Source: JADGRA01 sp052143535 (GTDB lineage: Bacteria > Myxococcota > Myxococcia > Myxococcales > Myxococcaceae). Taken from it: a stretch of 64,000 nucleotides of DNA. Below the pieces are notes generated by a model. That model was not told the origin of the DNA, ran no database searches, and saw only the letters and a list, made by a program, of their open reading frames with translations. Numbering within the stretch: position 1 is the first letter of the stretch; every line of letters begins with the position of its first letter. Location of the stretch: NCBI GenBank assembly GCA_052143535.1, contig JBKQSS010000061.1:186001-250000 (forward strand). The letters run 5' to 3'. A program made the translations under genes and the position numbers. Shown one piece after another: positions 33,923-41,687 of this stretch.

Positions 33923-33939
33923 CTGCTCATCCGTTCAGA
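33923..33939 (-). promoter_or_regulatory. LexA-like operator upstream of dnaE2
   Basis: Plus-strand CTGCTCATCCGTTCAGA; in the gene direction it reads CTGAAC-GGAT-GAGCAG. It matches 15 of 17 positions of the Myxococcus xanthus LexA motif as I remember it (CTRHAMRYBYGTTCAGS). A TAGACA that could be a -10 box lies at 33942-33947, immediately upstream in gene direction, so bound repressor would cover the start of transcription. Confidence 0.6.
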
Positions 33940-34033
33940 TGTCTAGGACGGACTTGTACGTACCGAAAACATCGCTGACAGAACCGACCAGAGCTTCCTC
34001 GGGGCTTTCCCTGTTGCCGTTGCCTCGACGCAA

Positions 34034-34042
34034 GGGGGGGGG
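34034..34042. repeat. G9 homopolymer between dnaE2 and the LuxR-type gene
   Basis: Nine G in the 270-base divergent interval. A further palindrome, GCCCCC-TT-GGGGGC, lies at about 34106-34119. Confidence 0.6.
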
Positions 34043-34169
34043 CGAGGCTCGCCTCAGCACGCGCCGGGCGCCAGGCAAACAAAAAGGCAGCCGCCGAGGC
34101 CCCGGCCCCCTTGGGGGCGGCGCAACGGCTCCAGAGTCGCGTGTCTTAAGACTAGGAGGCCGGACTCGG

Positions 34170-34481
34170 GTGAGCTTCGTCAACGAAACAGTCCTGCAGC
34201 TGGACGCGGCGCGGAGACGTTACGAAGTCCCGGCGTCCCTCACCGCTCGCGAACGGCAAGTCCTCGACTGTCTTCTCACCGGCGCGAGCGAGAAGGAGGT
34301 GGCAGCGTCACTGGCCATCAGCCCGCTGACGGTGCACGCGCACGTCAAGTCTCTCTACCGCGGTTACGGTGTGTCCTCGCGTCCGCAGCTGATGGCCAAA
34401 GTTTTGGGCGATGCCATTCGAGCACTGAGACGTGGAGAGGCCTCGAGCCTGGCCGTCCCGCGCTGCGTCTGCGGCCGTTAG
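34170..34481 (+). CDS. Small LuxR-type HTH transcriptional regulator
   Basis: 103-residue protein made almost only of a LuxR/GerE DNA-binding domain (about residues 23-82): SLTARERQVLDCLLTGASEKEVAASLAISPLTVHAHVKSLYRGYGVSSRPQLMAK. The GTG at 34170 has AGGAGG ten bases upstream, which decides the start over a much longer open frame. There is no receiver or ligand-binding domain, so activity may be set by its amount or by a partner. The N-terminal 20 residues (ETVLQLDAARRRYEV) could be a dimerisation element. Divergent from dnaE2, so it may share regulation with it or control it. Confidence 0.8.
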   Translation: MSFVNETVLQLDAARRRYEVPASLTARERQVLDCLLTGASEKEVAASLAISPLTVHAHVKSLYRGYGVSSRPQLMAKVLGDAIRALRRGEASSLAVPRCVCGR

Positions 34482-34706
34482 GCCCCGAGAAAAAACACCA
34501 GCGACGGGCCAGCGCGAAAAGCGCCCGAGCGCGGGCGGCGCGGGTTTTGGGTGCTGGCCCCCTGGGGCGCACCCTCCCCCTTTCAGACGGAAAGACTGCA
34601 GACGGGCCTCTGGCCCAGGTTCTGCCCCTCGACCTCCCAAAGCGGGGCCAGCCCTGAAGAGGGGATGTGGCGGCTCGACGCCGCTCCTTATGTGGAGTGA
34701 CAGCGG

Positions 34707-34720
34707 GCGCACGAGTGCGC
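34707..34720 (+). repeat. Inverted repeat GCGCAC-GA-GTGCGC in the leader of the secreted-repeat lipoprotein
   Basis: A perfect 6-bp stem, extendable with one mismatch to 34705-34722, lies 30 bases before the start codon at 34751 and before the strong Shine-Dalgarno sequence AAGGAGAAACC. It could be an operator or a mild leader hairpin. The rest of the 34482-34750 gap shows no gene. Confidence 0.4.
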
Positions 34721-34750
34721 TCGCCACAAGAAACCCTTCAAGGAGAAACC

Positions 34751-35614
34751 ATGTCGAGAAGCACAAGACTGCCCCTCAAGGACCTACCGATGTGGCTCAT
34801 GCCCACGTGGCTGATGGCCGGTGCGCTCGCAACCCTCCTCGCCTTGGGGTGTGGAGGCGCGAGCGGGACCCCAAGCAACCCCGGAGGAAACCCCCAAGGT
34901 GCCTCCGCCAACCTCCAGCTGGCCTCGAAGGCCAGCCTCGGGAGTTACCTCGTCTCGGCCGCCGGACTGACGCTGTACTACTTTGGCCTCGACGTGCCGG
35001 GCACCGCTTCTGCGGCACCCGTCGCCAACTGCACCACGGCGGAGGGCTGCCTGGTGGCCTGGCCCATCTTCCACGTGGACACGCCGATGGTGGCCAGCGG
35101 GCTCGATGCTTCTGACTTCACCAGCTTCACCCGGTCGGACGGCACCGAGCAAACTGCCTTCCGCGGCTGGCCCTTGTACCTCTACGCAGGCGACGCCCAG
35201 GCCGGTGACACCAACGGGGATGACTTCGAAGTCTGGTACGTCATTCGCATCCCCTTCTACTCAGCGTTGGTGATGACCAAGGCCACCGGGCCCGCCCTCT
35301 ATCTGGCCGACCCCCAGGGCCGCGCGGTGTACGTCTTTGCCGACGACACCGTTGGGACGGCGACGGCGGCCCCCGTCTCGGCGTGCACCGGCGCGTGCCT
35401 CAGCACCTGGCCCATTTTTCTGGCGGACGGGACGACGACCCCCACCGGCGTGGACGCAAGCAAGCTCACCACCTTCATTCGCCCCGACGGCAGCTCACAG
35501 TCCGCCTTCGACGGCCACCCGCTCTACTACTACTCCTCTGACGTGCAGCCCGGCCAAACCAATGGCGAGGGCTTCATGGGCGTGTGGAAGACAGTCGACC
35601 CCACCACCCTGTAA
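34751..35614 (+). CDS. Lipoprotein with two secreted repeats of unknown function (COG4315-like)
   Basis: 287-residue exported protein; ATG at 34751 follows AAGGAGA. The signal sequence ends in a lipobox (TLLALGCGG, Cys near 34). Two homologous halves follow, each with the family pattern Y-x-F...C-x-x-x-x-C...WPIF...F-x-R-x-D-G-x-x-Q-x-x-F-x-G-x-PLY-x-Y: first LTLYYFGLDVPGTAS to GWPLYLYAGDAQAGDTNGDDF, second RAVYVFADDTVGT to GHPLYYYSSDVQPGQTNGEGF. Repeats of this family are found in many secreted bacterial proteins of unknown role. Convergent with the M28 peptidase gene, with eight bases between. Confidence 0.85.
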   Translation: MSRSTRLPLKDLPMWLMPTWLMAGALATLLALGCGGASGTPSNPGGNPQGASANLQLASKASLGSYLVSAAGLTLYYFGLDVPGTASAAPVANCTTAEGCLVAWPIFHVDTPMVASGLDASDFTSFTRSDGTEQTAFRGWPLYLYAGDAQAGDTNGDDFEVWYVIRIPFYSALVMTKATGPALYLADPQGRAVYVFADDTVGTATAAPVSACTGACLSTWPIFLADGTTTPTGVDASKLTTFIRPDGSSQSAFDGHPLYYYSSDVQPGQTNGEGFMGVWKTVDPTTL

Positions 35615-35622
35615 AGCGCTGG

Positions 35623-37101
35623 TTAGGGTGGCCGGGGAAAGCCACGCTTTCCCGCCACCCAGTCCGACCACTGGCCGAAGGCCTTCATTTGGTCTTCGAG
35701 CTGGGTGGCCTTGAGCAGCGCCTCCACCTCGGAGCGGCTCTGGTGCTTGCCCGGGGCCGCTGGTGCCTCGGCCAGGGCCCACACCAGCACCGCCGCCAGG
35801 CCGGCGTTGCGCCTGGCCTCGGCCAGGTTGACGTGCTCGTAGACGTCCGACTCGGCGTGGTAGTCCGGCAAATAGGGCGCCGCGTCCTGGTCGGCAGCGA
35901 AGGTGGGCACTCCGGCCAGCAGGAAGTCGAAGGTGTCCATCCCGTCGAAGGCGTCCAGGCTGTGCGCGCTCTCCTCCTGAAGGCCGGGAACGCCGGAGAA
36001 GGCGTGGGCCACCGCCGCGCGGAGCTCCTTGCGTCCCCCCACCGCGAAGCCGTTGGTGTGGCCCGAGCCCTCGTCGAAGACGACGACGGCCACATGGTCT
36101 CGCAACTCGGCCTTGTGCCGGTCCGCGTAGCCGGCCGAGCCAAACATGCCTTGCTCCTCCCCGGTAAAGAGGACGAAGCGCACCGTCCGGCGCGGCACCA
36201 GCCCGAGCTCCATGAAGGCCCGGGCCACGTCCAGCACCAGCGCGACGTTGACGCCGTCGTCCTCGGCGCCTGTCCCCAAGTCCCAGCTGTCCAGGTGCGC
36301 TCCGAGCAGCACCACCTCGTCCGGCTTTTCCCGGCCGGGAATCTCGCCGATGACGTTTTCCGAGACGTTGGTGCCACCGGTTTGGTTCTGGACAACCACC
36401 CGGGCCCGCACCTCCCCGTGCGCCAGAAGTCGCCCCATCCGTTCGGCGCTCTCGCGGGAAATGACCACCGCCGGCAGCGGGGCCAGCACGCCGAAGTCGA
36501 CTGGGTGCCGATAAAGCAGCCCGCGCGGCCGCGTCGACTCGAGCAGGACGGCCACCGCCCGCCCGGCACGCGCCGAAGCCAGCAGAGGCCCCGAGCGCAT
36601 GTACTCCTCGAAGAGCTGCTCGAGGGTTGTCATCTCCTTCTGGTGGACGAGGAGAATGGCGCCCGCGAAGCTCTTGCCCAGCCGGGCAAAGTCCGCCTGT
36701 GTCCCCTCCCCGGCGTCCACCACCCGTGCCTCGAGGGGAGCGGTGGACGGGGAGGCAGGCGCCGCCGCGCCCCGCACCACGAAGGCCTCCGGCGCGGTGA
36801 CGCGCACCTCCACCGTCCCGGGAAGCCACAGCACCGGCAGGGTGAAGGACTCGGTGTAGGCGCGCGGCAGCTTGAGGGCCCGTAAGCGGGCCAGCGCCCA
36901 GGTGACCGCTCGGGTGCAGGCCGGAGAGCCCGTCGGCCGGCCACCGACGCGGTCGGTGAGCTCCTCCAAGTCCTTCGCCAAGGGCGTCTCGGTGCCGGCG
37001 CGCTTGAGAAGCGCCGGGCGCGGGTCGGCCGCGGGCTGTGCAGCCGCTGGTCCACAAGCCAAGAGGAGTGCCAACACCACGCCCGCCGCGCCACGCACCA
37101 T
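35623..37101 (-). CDS. Exported M28-family metallopeptidase
   Basis: 492-residue zinc aminopeptidase/carboxypeptidase Q-like enzyme. N-terminal signal MVRGAAGVVLALLLACGPAAAQ could be an ordinary signal peptide or a lipobox (LLAC). A PA-type insert lies near 110-230. Metal-binding pieces are in order: GAHLDSWDLG (about 265), TGAEDDGVNVALVLDVA (about 280), LFTGEEQGMFGS (about 313), FDEGSGHTNGF and YHAESDVYEHVN (about 415). The role is peptide trimming outside the cytoplasm, substrate unknown. The gene ends eight bases from the convergent lipoprotein gene. Upstream is a 438-base stretch with no large gene. Confidence 0.92.
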   Translation of the reverse strand: MVRGAAGVVLALLLACGPAAAQPAADPRPALLKRAGTETPLAKDLEELTDRVGGRPTGSPACTRAVTWALARLRALKLPRAYTESFTLPVLWLPGTVEVRVTAPEAFVVRGAAAPASPSTAPLEARVVDAGEGTQADFARLGKSFAGAILLVHQKEMTTLEQLFEEYMRSGPLLASARAGRAVAVLLESTRPRGLLYRHPVDFGVLAPLPAVVISRESAERMGRLLAHGEVRARVVVQNQTGGTNVSENVIGEIPGREKPDEVVLLGAHLDSWDLGTGAEDDGVNVALVLDVARAFMELGLVPRRTVRFVLFTGEEQGMFGSAGYADRHKAELRDHVAVVVFDEGSGHTNGFAVGGRKELRAAVAHAFSGVPGLQEESAHSLDAFDGMDTFDFLLAGVPTFAADQDAAPYLPDYHAESDVYEHVNLAEARRNAGLAAVLVWALAEAPAAPGKHQSRSEVEALLKATQLEDQMKAFGQWSDWVAGKRGFPRPP

Positions 37102-37194
37102 GAAAGGGGTCTCCTTCCCAAGAAGAGAACCACCTCCCCGGGGGCCGGACCGAGTCTACGCTGACGGACAAAACGGGCAGCGCTTTCCGTCGCT

Positions 37195-37205
37195 CCCCCC
37201 CCCCC
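37195..37205. repeat. C11 homopolymer upstream of the M28 peptidase gene
   Basis: Eleven C, 94 bases upstream of the peptidase start codon on the minus strand, in its probable promoter region. Confidence 0.7.
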
Positions 37206-37254
37206 GCGTGCGCGCGACGGTTTGGCGCATCCGCCCGCGGGGCCGCCCGGGAGG

Positions 37255-37350
37255 CTACTTGGTGCCGGTGAAGGTCACGGCGTAGTCCGTCGTAGCGCCG
37301 CCGTTTCCGCACGCGAACAACGGCACCGCCGCAACAACCGCCAGAATCAC
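37255..37350 (-). CDS. Possible 31-residue lipoprotein (MILAVVAAVPLFACGNGG...)
   Basis: A short minus-strand frame from GTG at 37350 to TAG at 37255 reads as a lipoprotein leader: a hydrophobic run VILAVVAAVP, lipobox LFAC, then GNGGATTDYAVTFTGTK. A GGAGAT lies 11 bases upstream, and a stop closes the frame just before the start. It could be a genuine micro-lipoprotein or the surviving front end of a decayed lipoprotein gene. Only sequence pattern supports it. The surrounding 37102-37539 gap otherwise shows a C11 tract and no other convincing gene. Confidence 0.35.
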   Translation of the reverse strand: MILAVVAAVPLFACGNGGATTDYAVTFTGTK

Positions 37351-37539
37351 CTGCCGCGTTCAATCTCCAGACGTTGCCCCGGCGAAGGCTTCCGGGGAGC
37401 GGCCACCATCGGTTGCGCCAAAGTCTCCCCTCGCTTCTCGGCGTCACCTCAATGGCTGGGGTTTGCTTCGACCCCGGTGAGCGGACCGCCGGCCGACGGT
37501 GCCTCTCGGCTAAAGGCAACCACGAGAAAGCGCCGTGCT

Positions 37540-38436
37540 TCAGGCGGCCTGGCGCGCGCGCGGGACGGCCACCAGGTGGGTGCGGGCCCCGTCGCGCCAT
37601 ACTGCCAGCGGCACCATCTCCGTGCCCCGCAGCACCATCAGCCGGTGGATGTCGTCCACGTTGGCCACCGGCTCGCCATGGACGCCGAGGATGATGTCCT
37701 CCGGCTTGAGTCCCGCGTCGGCGGCCGACGAGCCCTGACTCACTTGAAGCACGTGCACCGCGCGCGGTTGCCCAGTGGCCTCGGCCACCGCGCGCGGCAA
37801 CAACTCCGAGCGGGCGGCCACGCCCAACGTCCGGCGTTTCACTTCCCCGTGCTGAATGAGTACGCTCGTTACCCAGGTGGCAGTGCGGGAGGACACGGCG
37901 AAGCCCATCCCTTGCGCCCAGGGGATGACCGCGGTGTTGATGCCCACCACCTCGCCGGCGGCATTCACCAGCGGGCCGCCGGAGTTGCCGGGGTTGATGG
38001 CCGCGTCCGTCTGCACCAACCCCTCGAAGACGGTGCCGCCCGGTCCGGGGAGACTTCGGTCGGTCGCGCTGACAATTCCGACGCTCACCGAGCGCTCGAA
38101 GCGAAAGGGGTTGCCGATGGCCACCACCAGCTGTCCCACCCGCACCTGCGGAGCGAGCGTCAGGTGCTGGAGCTCGAGCCCGCGCAAGCGCACCACGGCC
38201 AAATCGGTGGGCGCATCCGTCCCCACCAGCTCCGCCCCCACCGCCTCCCCATCCGGCAGCCGGACGCGCAAGGCGCGCCCGGAGCCGGCCACATGGTGGT
38301 TGGTGAGTAGGTAGCCGTCCTGCGCCACCACCACGCCGGTGCCGGCACCACGGCCTTGCTCCACACCCACCACCGCGCGGCTGGCGCGCGCCACCAGCGC
38401 CTCCAACTCGTCGGACAGCCCGAGCAGCGTCTTCAC
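37540..38436 (-). CDS. Cytoplasmic-looking S1C serine protease with PDZ domain (HtrA/DegP-like)
   Basis: 298-residue protease with intact catalytic triad: His48 (LLTNHHVAG), Asp78 (TDLAVVRL) and Ser152 (INPGNSGGPLVN). Residues 180-215 are the end of the barrel and about 220-290 a single PDZ domain (GVAARSELLPRAV, KPEDIILGVHGEPVANVDDIHRL). There is no signal peptide or membrane anchor, which is unusual for DegP-type enzymes. It overlaps by four bases (ATGA) the 3' end of the paralogue at 38433-39338, and probably acts with it. A response regulator begins the run. Confidence 0.92.
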   Translation of the reverse strand: MKTLLGLSDELEALVARASRAVVGVEQGRGAGTGVVVAQDGYLLTNHHVAGSGRALRVRLPDGEAVGAELVGTDAPTDLAVVRLRGLELQHLTLAPQVRVGQLVVAIGNPFRFERSVSVGIVSATDRSLPGPGGTVFEGLVQTDAAINPGNSGGPLVNAAGEVVGINTAVIPWAQGMGFAVSSRTATWVTSVLIQHGEVKRRTLGVAARSELLPRAVAEATGQPRAVHVLQVSQGSSAADAGLKPEDIILGVHGEPVANVDDIHRLMVLRGTEMVPLAVWRDGARTHLVAVPRARQAA

Positions 38437-39338
38437 GGCCGGACGCCCACCGTCACCGAGCGCTCCTGGACGGCGCCAGCGCGCAGCACCTGCAGCGGGA
38501 GCGGCTCGCCAATGCGAGCCTCAGCCAGCGTCCCCAGCAAGTCATGCACATCGGCGGTGGAGGTTGTCCCCACCTGCAGCAGCACGTCGCCAAAGGTTAG
38601 CCCGGCTGCGTCGGCCGGGCTTCCCGCCTCCACCGCCACCACAAGAAGGCCGTGCTCGCGTCCGGCCACCCCCCGCAGGGCGGCTGGTAGACGCACCGGC
38701 TGCGTTCCCACCCCGAGGTAACCGCGCCGGACGCGTCCTTGGGACACGAGCTCCTCCGCGGTGCGGGCCAGCGTCTCGGTCGGCAGCAGCATACGGCGCG
38801 AGCGGCCCAGCCCGGACACCAACAGGCCCAAGCAGAGGCCCTCGACGTCGGCCACCACCGCGCCGGCCAGGCCCGGGCGCGCCGACAGCTCGACGTCCAG
38901 GGCGGCGTCGACGCGCGCCCCCCACGGCGTCCGGTAGGGCGCACCGACGGCGGCCAATAGCCCGAGCCGCGCGCGCACGCTGCCCCGCGGGCGTGCCACG
39001 GCCAGCACCAGGCTTCCCGGGCGCAAGCCAGCGGAGGGCCGCCAGCGAGCGGGCTCGAGCTTGGCGCCACTCACCCGGAGAAGGGCGAGGTCCAGCGCCG
39101 CGTCCTGCCCAACCAGCTCGGCCGGCGTCTCCACGCCGTCCACCAGGACGGCCAGCCGCTCCAGACGGTTGACGGCGTGTGCTGCGGTGAGGACGAGGTC
39201 CGCCGCGTAGGCCACGCCGCTGGCCGGCCAGCGCCGCCCGGCGAGGCCAACCAGCGAGCGACCGACGGAGGCGGTGACGTCGGCCAGGCTTTCGGAGAGA
39301 GACACCGCGGCGGAGGGGACAGAAGAGGTGGCATTCAT
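38433..39338 (-). CDS. Catalytically dead S1C protease paralogue with PDZ domain
   Basis: 301-residue HtrA-like fold. His54 (LTAAHAV) and Asp83 (ALDLALLRV) are retained, but where PGNSGGPLV should be, the sequence reads ELSARPGLAGAVVADVEG, so the nucleophilic serine is lost. A PDZ domain fills about 210-295 (GYLGVGTQPVRLPAALRG, GSPADAAGLTFGDVLLQVG). A Ser-rich first 25 residues precede the barrel; no signal peptide. It is probably a regulatory partner or substrate-holding partner of the active enzyme next door. Start ATG at 39338. 97 bases from the response regulator upstream. Confidence 0.85.
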   Translation of the reverse strand: MNATSSVPSAAVSLSESLADVTASVGRSLVGLAGRRWPASGVAYAADLVLTAAHAVNRLERLAVLVDGVETPAELVGQDAALDLALLRVSGAKLEPARWRPSAGLRPGSLVLAVARPRGSVRARLGLLAAVGAPYRTPWGARVDAALDVELSARPGLAGAVVADVEGLCLGLLVSGLGRSRRMLLPTETLARTAEELVSQGRVRRGYLGVGTQPVRLPAALRGVAGREHGLLVVAVEAGSPADAAGLTFGDVLLQVGTTSTADVHDLLGTLAEARIGEPLPLQVLRAGAVQERSVTVGVRP

Positions 39339-39435
39339 GGGGAGAGAAGTTAGCCGTCAGGCCCTAGGCCCCACATCGCCCCGACGGCTAGTACTGACGC
39401 CCTGCCCGTTTGGCTAAGGGAGGGGCCTTTGCCGC

Positions 39436-40056
39436 CTATAGGACGACCAGGCCGAGGCGAGCCGCTCGCACCACTGCCTCGGTGCGTCGCTCGACGCCCA
39501 GCTTCTGAAGCAGGGCGTTGACGTGAAATTTCACCGTGTGGCGGCTGATGCCGAGGCGCTCGGCAATGGTGCGGTTGGGCAGGCCTTCCGCCAGAAGCGC
39601 CAGCACCTCGCGCTCCCGCGGAGTGAAGTCGCCCGGGGAGGCCGCGGCCGGCAGCTCCGGCAAAGGGCGCAGGTGGTGGAAGCTGGCGTCGGAGACAGTC
39701 AGCCCGTGCGTGACGGCCAACAGCGCGGCGCCGACGGTGGCCGGCTCGACGGCGCGAAGCAGCGCCCCAGCGGCTCCGGCGGCCAGCACTGCCCGGGCCG
39801 CCCGCTCGTCCTCCACCAGCGCGACCACCGGGGCCGCGCCTGCCTCGCCCGCCTCGAGGACGGGCGTGGGGCCTGCGTCCCAGAGGATGGCGTCGAAGGG
39901 CAGCTCGAGCCACGCAGCGCGGGCACGGCCAAGGCTGTCCACCTCGGCGGCCAGTGCCCAGCCTGCCTTTTCCAGGACAGCGCGCAGCCCCGCCCGGACC
40001 AGCGGGTCAGCGGAGACGAGGAGGACGCGCAAGGGGGTGGAAGCGCCGGTGGGCAT
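39436..40056 (-). CDS. NarL/LuxR-family response regulator
   Basis: 206-residue protein with a receiver-like domain (residues 9-115) and LuxR HTH (142-206: DFTPREREVLALLAEGLPNRTIAERLGISRHTVKFHVNALLQKLGVERRTEAVVRAARLG). Receiver details: Asp60 (FDAILWDAG) can be the phosphoacceptor; the single Asp17 (SADPL) replaces the usual acidic pair; the conserved Lys is Arg101 (GALLR). It may therefore be poorly phosphorylated or work without it. The ATG at 40056 is chosen; the longer open frame runs into non-coding sequence. It lies 73 bases after imuB and starts the run with the two S1C proteins, so may control them. Confidence 0.88.
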   Translation of the reverse strand: MPTGASTPLRVLLVSADPLVRAGLRAVLEKAGWALAAEVDSLGRARAAWLELPFDAILWDAGPTPVLEAGEAGAAPVVALVEDERAARAVLAAGAAGALLRAVEPATVGAALLAVTHGLTVSDASFHHLRPLPELPAAASPGDFTPREREVLALLAEGLPNRTIAERLGISRHTVKFHVNALLQKLGVERRTEAVVRAARLGLVVL

Positions 40057-40129
40057 GTCTCTCAAAAGGGGAGGCGGGGCTTTGGGCAGTAGGGATAAGC
40101 GGGTAGCCGGGCGGCTGCCACCCGGGCGC

Positions 40130-41686
40130 TCAGTCGAAGAAGCCGTGCAAGTAGAAGCGCCCGTCGCGCCCGTCCTTAAACACCCAGGCCGGCCCCAGCC
40201 CCTCGAAGTGCACCCGGTAGTAGTCGCGGGCGAAGGGCGCCGGCGTCCACCACTGGCCACCGAGACGCTCCGGGCCGGCCAGGCCCAGCACCGCGCGACG
40301 CCGCCCGAGCAGCCGTGCCCCCTGCAACTCACCGGCTGGGCCGAGCTCGACCGGCAGGGGGGCCGGCACCGGGAAGAGTCGCACCGGGCGTTCCGCGGAA
40401 CGTGCCTCGAGGGGTGGTGGCGTGGCTGGGGCACGGCGCAGCTCGGCGTGCAGCCCATGCTCGAGCGGAGGCGGATGGAAAGCCACCAAGGCCCGGGCCG
40501 CCTCGGGGCGATGGTCCTCCGCCGCCCGGGGGGAGGACAGGGCTTGGGGGCCAAGGGCCGTCACCAGACGGGCGAGGACGCTCTCCAGCCCAGTGTCACC
40601 CTCCGGCATGGCCCCGAGGACGCGCTGCTGGCCGCGGTCCTCGCAGGACTCGTCGACGCTGAGCACCACCGTGGCCACCGGCGCAGGCAGCCGGAGGTCC
40701 TCCAGTCGGTGGCGAAGGAGGTCGAGCAGAAGCTTCGGCTCGGCGCTGGGACGGGCCAGGACGAGGGGCACCGGGCGCGGGCCGTCCGGCTCGAGCAGCA
40801 ATGTCAGGGTGAGCCGCACGGCGGCCTTCCCGCGGCCGCGCAGCCGGGCACACAGCACCTCCACCATGCCTTTGAGGACGAAGAGGAGTGGCTCGAAGGC
40901 TTCGGCCGGAGCCTCCAGCACACAGAGCTCCTCCACCACTTCCGGAACCAGAGCCGGGAGGAGGCGCGTCTCGTCCTCGCCGCGGGCCAGCCGCTGGGCG
41001 CGTAGCCCACGCGCGCCGAGCCGCGTCACCACCTGGGCGGGCGCGAGACTCGCCACTCCCCCCAGGGTGGAAAGCCCGAAAGTGCAGAGGGCGTCGCGCA
41101 CCGGCGCGTCTACGCCCTCCAGGGCCTGAAGTGGCAAGGGGGCCAGCGCCTGGGCCGAGGCGCCGCGGGGCACCACACACAGCCGGGCGCTACCGAAACG
41201 GGCCAGCGCCCGGGCAGTAAACAGCTCCGAGGCCACCGCCCCTCGGCCGCGAAGGCCGAGCGTCAGCAAAAGGCCGAGCGCGCGCTCGAGCAGGGGTTGC
41301 TCCCCACCGAAGAGCGAGGCGGCGGAGGCGTCGAGCCAGAAGCCGTCGGGGACAGACGACATGCTGGCCGGCGCCAAGGCGAGAAGCCCTTCGGCCACCG
41401 CGCCCAGCGCCGAGGCCTCCTCGGCGGCCTGGTAGGGCATGTCTCGGAGGGAGGGTACGAGGGCCCGGGCGGCAGCCAGGGACATTCCAGTCCGTACCCC
41501 TGCGGTGGAAGCCGAAGCCGACAGGCACTGTACCCGCTGCACGCCGCGCACCTGTTGCACCAGCGCGAGCGGCGGCTCGGGCCTTGGTGCGGTGGCTCGG
41601 CCGTCGGGCCGAGAGGCCGCTTCGGCAAGCAGGGCCAGCCGGCGCTGCACCGGGAAACGCGGCACGTGCAGGTAGGCCACGCGCAC
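40130..41686 (-). CDS. imuB: ImuB, Y-family polymerase-like mutasome subunit (catalytically inactive)
   Basis: 518-residue Y-family-like protein. The start VRVAYLHVPRFPVQRRLALL corresponds to the Y-family opening but lacks the catalytic D-x-D, and the later S-I-D-E motif is replaced by VPDGFWLDASA, as known for ImuB. The little finger follows (about 240-400), and the C-terminus ends RDYYRVHFEGLGPAWVFKDGRDGRFYLHGFFD, the typical ImuB ending. It bridges ImuA and DnaE2 and binds the clamp. GTG at 41686 follows the imuA stop with one base between. The open frame upstream is shadow of imuA. dnaE2 is 6.2 kb away in this genome. Confidence 0.93.
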   Translation of the reverse strand: MRVAYLHVPRFPVQRRLALLAEAASRPDGRATAPRPEPPLALVQQVRGVQRVQCLSASASTAGVRTGMSLAAARALVPSLRDMPYQAAEEASALGAVAEGLLALAPASMSSVPDGFWLDASAASLFGGEQPLLERALGLLLTLGLRGRGAVASELFTARALARFGSARLCVVPRGASAQALAPLPLQALEGVDAPVRDALCTFGLSTLGGVASLAPAQVVTRLGARGLRAQRLARGEDETRLLPALVPEVVEELCVLEAPAEAFEPLLFVLKGMVEVLCARLRGRGKAAVRLTLTLLLEPDGPRPVPLVLARPSAEPKLLLDLLRHRLEDLRLPAPVATVVLSVDESCEDRGQQRVLGAMPEGDTGLESVLARLVTALGPQALSSPRAAEDHRPEAARALVAFHPPPLEHGLHAELRRAPATPPPLEARSAERPVRLFPVPAPLPVELGPAGELQGARLLGRRRAVLGLAGPERLGGQWWTPAPFARDYYRVHFEGLGPAWVFKDGRDGRFYLHGFFD

Positions 41687-41687
41687 C

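Noticed and set aside
34106..34119. GCCCCC-TT-GGGGGC and similar CCCC(A/T)GGGG palindromes as a repeat family
   Set aside because: They are short and expected by composition in GC-rich DNA; copies near 18232 and 33597 are inside genes. No common flank was seen.
40057..40129. Terminator between imuB and the response regulator
   Set aside because: The 73-base gap has no stable inverted repeat, so read-through from imuAB cannot be excluded; no call was made.
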